Shown here: piece by piece, positions 43,016 through 52,227 of the stretch
How positions within the stretch are numbered: the stretch's first letter is position 1
Layout: the number at the start of each line of letters is the position of its first letter
Origin: Artemia franciscana
Taxonomy: Eukaryota > Arthropoda > Branchiopoda > Anostraca > Artemiidae
NCBI RefSeq assembly: GCF_032884065.1
Contig: NW_027062617.1
Span: forward strand, 62,001 to 126,000
Direction: 5' to 3'
DNA length: 64,000 nucleotides
Position numbers and translations under genes: made by a program
Notes under the pieces: generated by a model
Database searches by the model: none
What the model saw: only the letters and a program-made list of their open reading frames with translations
Told to the model about the DNA's origin: nothing

Positions 43016-44770
43016 GAACCTAAATTAAGAAACGCATTTTTCAAACGAAATCAAAAAGCGACATTAAAACCTAAGACGACGAAAATTAATCCGTGTTTTT
43101 TTTTGGGATTCTTGGCGTTTACTCCCCAAAAAATACCCCGTAGAAAATTATCCTTCTCTCGGAAAATGCCCCCTTCCCCATGGAAAATACCCCCGAGGAA
43201 AATTCCCCTGGCGTTTATTCCTCTCGGAGTTTACCCCCCTGGCATGTGTCCCCCCTTCTCCGTCGAAAATAAGACTTTTCAGATTTGAGATTTTCATTTG
43301 AGTTTTTTTTCGCAGGGGGAAGGAATTTTGGTCTTGTGTATTATACGCCACTAACTCAAGTTTACATTGTGTAAAACTCAAAACAAACCGGTTTCTTCAG
43401 TCGTTTCTCTCAGCTTAGCGTGAGACAAAACAAAGACAAGTGGTAATAGATGGGAAACAGATAATTTTGGTTATATATTTGCAAATAAGGGGGAGGGAAT
43501 AATTGAACAGTTTCAAGTCAGAAAACAATTCTTACTTCATAGTATGCAGAACAATTGTACCTAGCACATTTTCATGCAGACCCGCTATATCTTAAGGTAT
43601 AGGAAACGCCTGGAGGTGAAACACCCGGGGAATTTGTCAGTGGGGGGGGGTATTTTCCTCGGGGTGTGTATTTTATGGGGAGTATTTTCTGTTGGAGGGG
43701 GGGGGGGTTAACTCCTGCCGCCGTTTTTTTTCACAGTCTCCCTTACGCGATCTGCATTTTTTTTTTTTTTTTGATAGTTACAATGCGATTTCGTATGACA
43801 TAACTATAGTATTAGTTAAGATTAACAGCACTTTTAAATTGGATTTCAATTTTTCTACTTAAGAAATACGATGTTGGATTGTAGCTGAAATTTAGGACAA
43901 AATTAGAATATCCAAAATTTTCGAACAGCAATAGTTCTTTATAATAAATGTTTAACAAAATGTTGCAATACAATTTTTGGTGAATGGGCAGATGGATTGT
44001 TATTTTTGGGGATAAAATGACCCCTCACAACCCTTGGAGAAAGGTCTGTAAGTCATGAAGTTTGTCCATTGTTTACGTGTGGGAAGTATACAGACACTTT
44101 TCCGAGGGGCGGGAGTGAATTTTCATCTATGGGGATTTTCCACAAGGAGAATTCTTCGTCGAAGGGAAGTTTCTAGGGGAAGAACTTTCCGGAAGAAATT
44201 TTATACTGAGGGGAATTCACTAGAATTACTATAGGAAACTATTTTTATTTGTCTTACCGACTCAACTTTAGATGTGGAGATGTTAAGGAGAATTGTCCAA
44301 GGAAGTTTTACTGGGTTGGAATTGTATAGTGTCTTTCTGTACGAGGGGGGGATATTCCTCATAGGATATATTTTCCATAGTTAGTTTCTGCAGGAGCAAC
44401 TTTCAACTAGGGTGGGCGGGATGTTTTTTTGCTGGAAAACTTCCACGAAGGCGGGGATTACCAGCATTATTATTTTTTTTTAATCAGAAATTAAAGTCTG
44501 TTTTAAATGTAGTTTAAACAGTCGTAGTTTAATAAGTTTTTCACCCGAGATCGTCCACAAGAAATTTTTTGGGTGAAATTTTCAGCTTGAATGTAATTGT
44601 CTGGGGGAATTGGTATTTTTTTTTAATTTAGAAAACTTTTCAACAAAACAAGTTTGTTAAAGAATAGTAAAGAGCTAGTTTAAGCCAAAAATGAGTAGAA
44701 ATAAATTTAAATAATTTTCTAAGCGTAAAACTACACAAATCACCATTAAAAAATAAATTAAACCTAAAAC
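43016..44770 (+). mobile_element. Old, diverged Q-related region (copy 8)
   Basis: AAAGCGACATTAAAACCTAA (43046) matches the Q right arm. At 43990-44130 the block ATGACCCCTCACAACCCTTG, GAAGTTTGTCCATTGTTTAC, GGGAAGTATACAGACACTTT follows the Q middle. Near 44640-44700 a further arm-like phrase appears (CAAAACAAGTTTGTTAAAGA). Between these are G/C-run-rich stretches containing CCCCnnGGAAAAT and CTCGGGGTGT words. No gene is visible. It is probably more than one old copy. Confidence 0.5.
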
Positions 44771-46727
44771 TAACAGAAATTGTAATAAATAACCGAGTAA
44801 AACTGAGACCAAGCGAAAATTAACATGAGTAGGGCTGACAACACCCACACCTTAAGACCAGAACATAATCTGCACTTAACTAGAAACAAAATACATTTAA
44901 ATGTTTTCACTTTTTTAACTTATAATAAATAAAGAAGTATTAAGACTTTAAGGACTAAATAGAAGAATATGCATATTAAACTGGCACTCCACGATTTTTT
45001 TGAATAAAGTGCAAACTATGTTCTGGTCTTGAAAAGACATGGGGGTTGTAAACCCAATGTTTTTAATTTTTGCACGTTTGACTAGGTTATCGTTTGCAAC
45101 TTCTGTCCGTTTTGGGTTTCATTTATTTATTAATGGTGTTTTGTGGTAGTTCTACACTTGGAAGATAGGAAAAATTAACTCGTAGAATTTGGCAGCGCTT
45201 TCATCCGTAAAAATTTTAAGCAATAATAATGTGTTGGTTCTCAAAGGAAAAGGTTCCCAAATGTTTTCAAAGGAAAGCTAAACCGTCTTAAACTTGATGG
45301 TACCATATGTTTTTAGCTTAATTTTGATGTTTTTTTGCCTACATTTTTTTTCTTTTTTATTCTTTTTCTTATTTTATTCTTTTTCTTTTTATTCTTTCTT
45401 TATTCTTTTTTATTTTTGATTAATTTTATTTTATTTATTATTTTATTTTTATTTTCTAGATACATTATTTATTCTTTATTCTTTTTTTTTTAATTTGGCG
45501 CCCCCTACTGGCAAAAAGCCCAGAAATTCATATAGAGGTCCATTCAACAAAAATGGATTTGCTATTGATTTTTTTTTTTTTTTTTGTTCTAAGTTTTTAA
45601 GATACTTGTGCGGGTTTCAGGCGGTATTTTCCACAGAGGGAAGGTGGGCATAAAGTGGTATTTTTCTAAGGGGGGGGGGGGGTTAAACGCATAGAACCCA
45701 ACCGTTATTCATATCAATTTTCATTCATCCTGTAGACATCCTTTAGGCTAATATTTAGTCCACCGTTTTATTAAAAGAATCTTTTCTTGTTACATTTCAA
45801 TACAACCAAAATAATGAAATTTCAACTACAAAATAGGACTTTGCGAACTAATACAGCCAGATTTGTTCCTCAGCTGGTAACCGCGTTAAATCAATGAATG
45901 ATCTTTCAACATTATTCATATGATCTCCAGGTCTCTTCAGCCTTTGGGTTTAGAGTTACGGCCATGGTTCTTTGTTTAAGAAAGCTTATACGCCATTTTG
46001 ACAGCATACTCCAATTCCAAAATAGGGGGGCAAGGGGTTATTTTTTTAATGAAAATGTAAAAAAGTATGTTTTTTACGGCTAGATGAAATAAAATATAAA
46101 AGCAACTGCCTCCCAGACCCCGAACTGGTGTCACTGCCATTCCTACAAAAGCCCTTCATGGTTAACGTATGAATTTTAAGAAATTTTTTAAAATAGTTCC
46201 CATCTCATCTTCAACCAAGCTTTGAATAAAACATAAGTCGTTTTACTCTCATCGTATGAGCCTTACAAAGTTATATTTTAGCTCGACCTTTCTTTGTTTT
46301 TTCTCATTTAAGGTAAATTAAAATGTTTTAAGCATATTTTAGTGTAAACCAGAAAAATAATGAACTTTTGATGTAAATCAACATTCTCACTTCCAGGATC
46401 TTTATTATTATTGGTGTTATGTTTTTTGTTTTTTTATTTGAATAAATTGAATTAAATTTAAATCAAAACAGCTGCATATAAGACATTTTGGTCAGGTCCA
46501 GTTCATATCTCGCAACGAAAATGTTACAAATAATGTGTAACCGAAATTGTGACAGTTAGTAATTGAATAATCTAGGGAGATGCACCCAGGAGGGAGGGTG
46601 GGCTGTACTACCGAAATATCACGAGTTTTGAAATTATGCTCGTAATTTCTATATTTTTCAGATAGTAAACTACCTTATAGACTCTGACTTATAGAAGATT
46701 TAAACAAAAGCAAAATTTATACGAAAG

Positions 46728-46729
<2 letters not shown>
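44771..46729. other. No gene seen; T-rich low-complexity tract
   Basis: 45340-45500 is composed of TTCTTTTT and TTTTATT words. Elsewhere the sequence is AT-rich with G-runs (for example 45671-45682). No frame has a recognisable domain. Confidence 0.5.

Positions 46730-46813
<84 letters not shown>
46730..46813. repeat. (TA)n microsatellite
   Basis: About 84 bp of TA, ending directly at the terminus of Helitron fragment H2. Confidence 0.95.
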
Positions 46814-46814
<1 letters not shown>

Positions 46815-47028
46815 TCGGCTGTTGCCATTGTAGGTTCTTCAGTCATTTTACAATTAAACATTTTTTCCGTCCACGATCTTCTTACAATTAATAATTTGTC
46901 TTTGAAAGATTTTCTTAAATACCTTTAATGACGTCATCGTCATAACAAACATGACGACAACTAACTTCATGACGACATGACGTCACTCGACAGACATAAC
47001 CCACAGACAAATTATTATTATATATTTT

Positions 47029-47033
<5 letters not shown>
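46814..47033 (-). mobile_element. Mini-Helitron H2 (about 220 bp)
   Basis: On the minus strand this is the Helitron 5' region, starting in the TA array near 47033 (AATTTGTCTGTGGGTTATGT) and running through GACGATGACGTCATTAAAGG to the first codons of the Rep gene (KMTEEPTM-A-TAE). It stops exactly after GGCAACAGCCGAG, where TATATA begins. That stop resembles the family's true end AACAGCTAG followed by T. It is an end-to-end fragment flanked by TA on both sides, so it may be a discrete insertion and not a random remnant. Confidence 0.6.

Positions 47034-47113
<80 letters not shown>
47034..47113. repeat. (TA)n microsatellite
   Basis: About 80 bp of TA between mini-Helitrons H2 and H3. Confidence 0.95.
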
Positions 47114-47114
<1 letters not shown>

Positions 47115-47262
47115 TAGCTGTTGATTTTCTTAAATACCTTTAATGACGTCATCTTCATAACAAACATGACGACAACTAACTTCATGATGACTTGACATGA
47201 TGGCATGACGTCACTCGACAGACATAACCCACAGACAACTTATCTTTATATATATAAATATA
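47114..47262 (-). mobile_element. Mini-Helitron H3 (about 150 bp)
   Basis: On the minus strand it starts TATATAAAGATAAGTTGTCT near 47262, follows the Helitron 5' region through GATGACGTCATTAAAGGTAT and ends AAAATCAACAGCTAG, then T. The end matches the family's last 10 bases (AACAGCTAG), but the GC hairpin is missing. It is one of the smallest Helitron-like units I can delimit here. Confidence 0.65.
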
Positions 47263-47437
47263 TATCTATATATATAAAAATCTATATATATGTATATCTT
47301 CTTATATATATATATAAAAATAAGTTGTCTGTGTGTCTGTCGAGTGATGTCACTGTCCGCATATGACGTCCGAATATTTCATCACATACCAATCCAAAAA
47401 CGAATGTATTCAAGCCGAAGTATCTCAGTTATTTAAC

Positions 47438-47580
47438 TACCTGTGTTGGCGCAGTGGGTTTGACCTTAGCGTGGTAATAGGGGACCTAGAGATCGAACCA
47501 TGCTGCAGGAATGCACTACAGGGCCGACGCAGGGACCTTAGTAGTCAAGAAGCGTCGTTAATCCGATACAAATACAAATA
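47438..47580 (+). mobile_element. SINE-1 monomeric copy (single tRNA-like head)
   Basis: Contains an A-box-like TGGCGCAGTGG and a B-box-like AGATCGAACCA. A body with GGGCCGACGCAGGGACCTTA, GTAGTCAAGAAGCGTCGTTA and ATCCGATACAAATACAAATA follows. It corresponds to the third tRNA-like head plus body of the trimeric copy at 49700-50056, in the opposite orientation. The tail is a short ATACAA repeat. Target-site duplications could not be assigned with confidence. Confidence 0.7.
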
Positions 47581-47647
47581 CAGTAGCTCAGTTGGTAAAG
47601 CGTTATGTTCCAGGTTCTAGGTCCAAGAGGTTCGAACCTTGGCTGAC
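47580..47647 (+). other. tRNA-like sequence after SINE-1
   Basis: AGTAGCTCAGTTGGTAAAGC carries a canonical A-box, and GAGGTTCGAACCTTGG a canonical B-box about 30 bases later. No full acceptor stem or normal anticodon arm can be drawn, so this is a tRNA-derived relic or the head of another SINE and not a functional tRNA gene. Confidence 0.55.
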
Positions 47648-47850
47648 GACCGGGACACTCAAAGAGAAATTACAGACTGGGACACCGGGACACAAATGAC
47701 GACTGGGACGTGTGTGTCGACTGTCGTCATGTTTGTGTGTCGACTGACGTCATGTTTGTCGACTATAAATGACGACTGGGACACAGGGACACAACTACAA
47801 CGGGGATGCCGGGGGGCACAGGGGGATATATAAATGACGATGGGGACACA
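47645..47850 (+). repeat. GACGACTGGGACAC minisatellite in H4
   Basis: Irregular repeats of GACGACCGGGACACTCAAAG, AAATGACGACTGGGACACAG and GTCGACTGTCGTCATG. The same words fill H1 (complement) and H7. Confidence 0.8.
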
Positions 47851-47861
47851 GGGAATGTTTG

Positions 47862-48056
47862 ATTAGCAACTACCATCAACAAAGCTCAAGGGCAATCATT
47901 AGAATAATGAGATATAGATCTGAATACGGTTTGTTTTCCCCATGGACAATTATATGTTGCATGTTCAAGAGTCGGTAAACCTGACAATCTATTTATATGT
48001 ACAGACAATGGGACAGCGAAGAATGTTGTATGTTCGCAAGTTTTACGTAGTTAAAA
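47862..48056 (+). pseudogene. Helitron helicase C-terminal remnant in H4
   Basis: Encodes in broken frames TINKAQGQSLE-like residues, then HGQLYVACSRVGKPDNLF-like residues and the end KNVVCSQVLRS-like, with frameshifts (for example LHVQESVNLTIYLY in one frame). It is the same segment kept in H1 and H7. Confidence 0.7.
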
Positions 48057-48184
48057 ACATATATCTATCTTCTATATATATAAAAATAAGTTGTCTGTGT
48101 GTCTGTCGAGTGACGTCATGTCATCATGTCATGTCGTCATGAAGTTAGTTGTCGTCATGTTTTTTATGACGATGACGTCATTAA

Positions 48185-48276
48185 AGGTATTTAATACATT
48201 CGTTCACGGAAAAATGTTTAATTGTAAAAAAGGTATTTAAGACATTCGTTCACGGAAAAATGTTTAATTGTAAAAT
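48185..48276 (+). repeat. 46-bp tandem duplication in the Helitron leader
   Basis: AGGTATTTAA(T/G)ACATTCG then TTCACGGAAAAATGTTTAAT and TGTAAAA occurs twice, 46 bp apart, directly before the Rep start codon. It duplicates an upstream in-frame ATG (ATGTTTAATTGTAAA), leaving two possible starts. Confidence 0.9.
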
Positions 48277-49450
48277 GACTGAAGAACCTACAATGGTAAC
48301 AGCCGAGGAAGCTGCTCGAAGAGTCTATGCCAAAAAAATTGCTGCTGATAGAGAAAGTAAGAAAAGAAAGCGTGCCGAGGAATCACAAGAAAAGCAAGAA
48401 AACAGGCTTGCGGCTGATAGAGAAAGTAAGAACAGAAAGCGTGCCGAGGAACTACCAGAGCAACGCGAAACCAGACTTGCTGCTAAAAGAGAAAGTGAAA
48501 AAAGAAGGCGTGCCGAGGAATCACAAGAACAGCAAGAAAACAGACTTTCGGCTGATAGAGAAAGTAAGAAAAGAAAGCGTGCCGAGGAATCACAAGAGCA
48601 ACCTGAAAATTATCGCCTGGCATTCAGGTACAGCCCAGTCAATGATTATAGCTTGAGTAGATGTGTTCAAATCGGGACTATGTCTAAAATTTGTCCCTAT
48701 TGCAAGGCCTTGAAATTCAATGGTGAAACAATGGGAATATGTTGCGCCTCTGGAAAAGTTAAACTTCCTCTATTGGCTGCACCACCAGAGCCATTGAAGA
48801 CTTTGCTTACTGGAACTACGTCAGAATCTAAGCGTTTTTTATCACAGATCAGAAAATATAACTTATGTTTCCAAATGACGTCGTTTGGTGCCCAAATCGA
48901 AAATCCAGATCAATTTATGCCTACTTTCAAAGTAAAAGGGCAAATTTATCATATAGCAGGGTCCCTTCTACCATTCTCAGGCGAGAATCATAGATTTTTA
49001 CAATTGTACTTCATCAGTGATAGATATTCTGAATTGAATGCACGTTCCGAAATTTCTCCCGACGTTGAAGGGACAATCGTTTCCCAATTGCATCCATATT
49101 CCCCATTATTATCAAAAACATTTAATGCACACATAAACGTTGAATACTGTAACTCCGTAAAGGCAATCAAATACATATGTAAATACATAAACAAAGGCAG
49201 TGACATGGCAGTTTTTGGCTTGCAGTCCGAAATCAAAGATATCCACGAAATCGTACCATATCAGGCTGGAAGATACATAAGCAGTAATGAAGCTGTTTGG
49301 CGAATTCTTTTATTTCCGATACATGAACGTAGCCCAGCTGTTGTTCACTTAGCGGTACATTTACAGAATGGTCAACGTGTTTATTTTTCGGAATCCAACG
49401 TGCAACAAAGAGCCCTGAATCCACCGGATACAAAGTTAACTGCTTTTTTT
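48275..49450 (+). pseudogene. Helitron Rep protein, N-terminal part with internal deletion
   Basis: The open frame starts at 48260 or, more likely, at the ATG at 48275 (MTEEPTM). Residues about 28-119 are four 23-residue repeats (ADRESKKRKRAEESQEQQEN-type), a strongly basic, glutamine-rich helical region. A CPYC...GICC zinc-binding-like cluster follows near residues 147-164, then the Helitron N-terminal core (YHIAGSLLPFSGE, FLQLYFISD). At EISPDVEGTIVSQLH the protein jumps to PYSPLLSKTFNAHINVEYC, skipping several hundred residues that in relatives hold the FTFTCN and HxH nuclease motifs. The KYICKYINKGSD two-tyrosine motif remains. The frame fails in a T-run near 49447. Confidence 0.85.
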
Positions 49451-49458
49451 TTCGCTAT

Positions 49459-49699
49459 GTGAAAATGATTCTTTTGCAAAATAAACTGCTGTATACTGAG
49501 GTGCCTTCGTATTACACGTGGAATACTAAAAATAAAGTATTTGAACGTCGAAAACAGGGTAAGTCAGTCGACGGCCAACCTACCATCTTCAAAGATACCA
49601 CGATAGGAAGACTCTACACCGTTCACCCCAATCAACATGAATGCTTCTTTCTACGCCTGCTTTTGGTGAATGTACCCGGTCCGATGTCCTTTGAGTATT
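49459..49699 (+). pseudogene. Helitron Rep/helicase linker, frameshifted
   Basis: Continues the Helitron polyprotein one frame off: LLYTEVPSYYTWNTKNKVFE, RRKQGK, IGRLYTVHPNQHECFFLRLL, LVNVPGPMSFEY. This block normally joins Rep to the helicase. The shift relative to the preceding part lies in CTTTTTTTTTTC near 49443-49452. The frame is cut at 49699 by the SINE insertion; the last codons (FEY) reappear after it because of the target-site duplication. Confidence 0.85.
49688..49699. other. Left 12-bp target-site duplication of trimeric SINE
   Basis: CCTTTGAGTATT, identical to 50057-50068. Removing the SINE and one copy restores continuity of the Helitron reading frame context. Confidence 0.9.
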
Positions 49700-50056
49700 G
49701 TATTGTATCGGATTAACGACGCTTCTTGACTACTAAGGTCCCTGCGTCAGCCCTGCAGTGCATTGCCGCAGTATGATTCGATCTCTGGGTCCCGTATTAC
49801 CAAGCTAAGGTCAAATCCACTGCGCCACTACAGGACGAAACAAACAAATTATAAAACCCCAAATTCCTTGCGATGGTAGGATTTGAATGTCACTACCTTT
49901 ACATTTGGCACAAGATCTGATCCACTTTACCATCACAAGGTATAAAAATTATTCTTTTTCACTGATGGATCCAACTATTCCTCGCGACAGTGGGGAACGA
50001 ACCTGAACGCCATCATTCCAACGACAGAGACGTATCCACTACACTATCCCGAGTTC
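49700..50056 (-). mobile_element. SINE-1 trimeric copy: three tRNA-like heads plus body, 357 bp
   Basis: Read on the minus strand: head A (50053-49981) with A-box-like TAGTGTAGTGG and B-box GGTTCGTTCCC; head B (49940-49866) with TGGTAAAGTGG and ACATTCAAATCC; head C (49838-49764) with TGGCGCAGTGG and AGATCGAATCA; then a body of about 64 bp with GCTGACGCAGGGACCTTAGT and a tail ATCCGATACAATAC. Heads A and B have 7-bp acceptor-like ends (CTCGGGA/TCGCGAG with one mismatch; CCTTGTG/CGCAAGG with one G-U). Linkers are 40 and 27 bp. The whole block is bounded by perfect 12-bp target-site duplications, so it inserted as one unit. Confidence 0.85.
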
Positions 50057-50068
50057 CCTTTGAGTATT
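50057..50068. other. Right 12-bp target-site duplication of trimeric SINE
   Basis: CCTTTGAGTATT, exact repeat of 49688-49699. Confidence 0.9.
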
Positions 50069-50668
50069 TGAGAACTGTAAACGGTACTATACATGACACT
50101 TACCGTAGTGCATGCCAATCTCTGAATTTATTGGAGAATGACCAACACTGGGATAACTGCATCAATGACGCGTGCGAAACGTCAACTCCAAGTCAAATTC
50201 GTGCATTGTTTGGAATCATTCTAACAACTTGCTCTCCTTCAGCTCCTACAGAGTTATGGGGAAAATATAATCCGAAAATGTCCGAAGATATACTCCATCG
50301 AAAACGGTTAGAGACGTCAGATATGACTTTTTATTTTACATCAGAAATTTATAACTACACTTTAGTTATTATAGAAGATTTGTGCGTATGTATGGCAAAC
50401 AAACCTCTTCAAGATTTGGGAATGCCTTCACCTAATCATACCGCTGCTGTTTCGACATGTGTAGAATTGGATCGTGAACAAAGTTACAGTACCAGTGATC
50501 TATTGTCGTATGTACAAAATAACATTTCCAAGTTAACGTCGGAACAAAAAGAGATTTATGATACGATAATGCATTGTGTCGATAACAACGTTGGAGAAAT
50601 TTTCTTCTTGGATGCGCCAGGAGGTACTGGTAAAACGTTTGTGATAAAACTGATTATGGCATCAATTT
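50057..50668 (+). pseudogene. Helitron helicase, N-terminal part with Walker A
   Basis: Resumes the Helitron protein after the SINE: FEYLRTVNGTIHDTYRSACQ, LNLLENDQHWDNCINDACE, SQIRALFGIILTTCSPSAPT. It ends at IFFLDAPGGTGKTFVIKLIM, the Walker A motif (GGTGKT) of the Pif1-like helicase. The stop TGA at 50668 interrupts a conserved position; the same frame then continues with NDIALAIASSGIAATLLPGG. This is family-typical sequence with few amino-acid oddities, so decay is fairly recent. Confidence 0.85.
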
Positions 50669-51330
50669 GATCAAAAAATGATATAGCGTTGGCAATTGCG
50701 TCGTCCGGAATAGCTGCAACATTGCTGCCTGGTGGAAGAACTGCTCATTCTGCTTGAAAATGCCTCTGAATTTGCATTCTACAGAAACTCCCACGTGCAA
50801 TATTTCCAAATCATCTGGGATGGGTAAAGTATTGCAGCAATGCAAACTTATTATTTGGGACGAGTGCACAATGGCACACAAAAAATCGCTCGAGGCTCTG
50901 GAGTAATCATTGCGAGATTTGAGAGGAAATTCGAAACCCTTTGGCAGCACATTAATATTGCTTGCGGGAGATTTCAGGCAAACATTACCTATAATACCTA
51001 GATAAACCCCTGCAGACGAAATGAATGCTTGTCTGAAAAATTTTAATTTATGGGCACACGTAAAAACATTAAAATTAACTACAAATATGCGTGTCCGATT
51101 GCAAAACTGGTCAAACAATTTCAGATCAATTGCTGGCAATTGGAAACGGAAAGCTCCCAGTAGACTCAATTTCAGGACGTATACAACTACCTGCTGAATT
51201 CTGTAATTTAGTGACGTCCAAAAATGAATTGATTGAAAAAGTATTTCCGAATATTCTAAACAATTATAAAAATAATAAATGGCTAAGTGAAAGAGCGATT
51301 CTTGCACCCAAAAAATATAGATGTCCATGA
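50669..51330 (+). pseudogene. Helitron helicase, middle part (motifs Ia-III), broken
   Basis: After the stop: SGIAATLLPGGRTAHS (motif Ia), a frame change, PLNLHSTETPTCNISKSSGM, KLIIWDECTMAHKKSLEALE (motif II, the DE box), a stop, then ILLAGDFRQTLPIIPR (motif III, GDFRQ). From 51091 another frame gives [20 protein letters not shown] and [13 protein letters not shown]. At least two stops and two shifts occur. Order and spacing match Helitron helicases. Confidence 0.85.
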
Positions 51331-51887
51331 AATCAACAATATTGTTTTGAGACCAGGCAGTCCTTTACAAGTCAGTCGACACAGTTTTGGAACCAAATGA
51401 AGCGGTTAATTATCCATCTGAATTTTTAAATTCCATGGATCTTTCAGGGTTTCCACCATACGTGCTACAACTAAAAATAGGCGTACCAATAATACTGTTA
51501 AGAAATATCAACCCACCAAAGCTTTGCAATGGCACGCGACTCGCCATAAAAAAAACAACAATGGAAAACGTAATAGAGGCCACAATCTTGACAGGGCCTT
51601 TTGAGGGTGAGGTTGTTCTTATTCCACGCATTCCCATGATTTCAACGGATCTGCCTTTTCAATTTAAAAGATTGCAATTCCCAATTCGATTAGCATTTGC
51701 AATCACCATCAACAAAGCTCAAGGTCAATCATTAGAAAAATGTGGTATAGATCTTAATACTGATTGTTTATCCCATGGACAATTGTACGTTGCATGTTCG
51801 AGGGTCGGTAAACCTGGCAATCTATTTATATGCAGTGACAATTGGACATCGAAGAATGTTGTATATTCGCAAGTTTTACGCAGTTAA
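51331..51887 (+). pseudogene. Helitron helicase, C-terminal part (motifs IV-VI)
   Basis: A 166-codon open frame (51387-51887) reads EPNEAVNYPSEFLNSMDLSG, PPYVLQLKIGVPIILLRNIN, PPKLCNGTRLAIKK, then FAITINKAQGQSLEKCGID (motif V) and HGQLYVACSRVGKPGNLFIC (motif VI), ending KNVVYSQVLRS. This is the normal C-terminus of the family. It is the piece copied in damaged form into H1, H4 and H7. The short stretch before 51387 is frameshifted. Confidence 0.9.
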
Positions 51888-51916
51888 TTTGTATTGTATC
51901 TATCTATTTATCTATC

Positions 51917-52227
51917 TATATAAAAACGAGTTGTGTGTATAAAAAGAGCGTTTGCATATGACGTCATTATAAGTACATAAGGCTTTGTATATGCACAGAC
52001 AATGAGAAAGCCAAGAATGTTGTATATTCGCAAGTTTTACGTAGTTCAAAACACATATATAAATCTATCTATATTCATAGGTGGTACACAGGGACACAAC
52101 TACAATGGCGCGTAACTAATATGGCGCGTAACGACTTACGCGCGCGGGGGGGCTTTGGGGGGGGGGGCGCGAAGCGCCCCCACCAACTAGGTGCTGGGGT
52201 GGCGCGAAGCGCCGCCCAAACAGCTAG
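51917..52227 (+). mobile_element. Mini-Helitron H5b (about 311 bp) nested near H5 3' end
   Basis: Begins TATATAAAAACGAGTTGTGT in a TCTA-rich tract. It carries a short helicase-end remnant (AGAATGTTGTATATTCGCAA, then CAAGTTTTACGTAGTT) and the GGCGCGTAACGACTTACGCG block, and ends with a hairpin at 52197-52217 plus AAACAGCTAG and T. TCTATC-type sequence continues on both sides, as expected if it inserted into H5. Confidence 0.55.
52197..52217 (+). terminator. Helitron 3' hairpin of H5b
   Basis: GGGTGGCGC and GCGCCGCCC (one mismatch) around GAA, followed after six bases by CTAG (52224-52227) and T. A second GC hairpin lies about 25 bp upstream. Confidence 0.8.

Larger units (their letters stand above)
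47302..48070 (+). mobile_element. Non-autonomous Helitron H4, 3' end missing or displaced
   Basis: Starts TATATAAAAATAAGTTGTCT and GTGTGTCTGTCGAGTG. It carries a SINE monomer, a second tRNA-like segment, the GACGACCGGGACAC-type minisatellite and a helicase C-terminal remnant, ending CGTAGTTAAAAACATATATC. There the 5' end of H5 begins, so H5 may have inserted into H4, or the 3' end was lost. Confidence 0.65.

Noticed and set aside
47580..47647. Functional tRNA gene
   Set aside because: The A-box and B-box are canonical but no acceptor stem or regular anticodon arm can be drawn, and it lies in a SINE/Helitron context.
50654..51328. 224-codon minus-strand frame
   Set aside because: It is antisense to conserved Helitron helicase motifs (DE box, GDFRQ) encoded on the plus strand.
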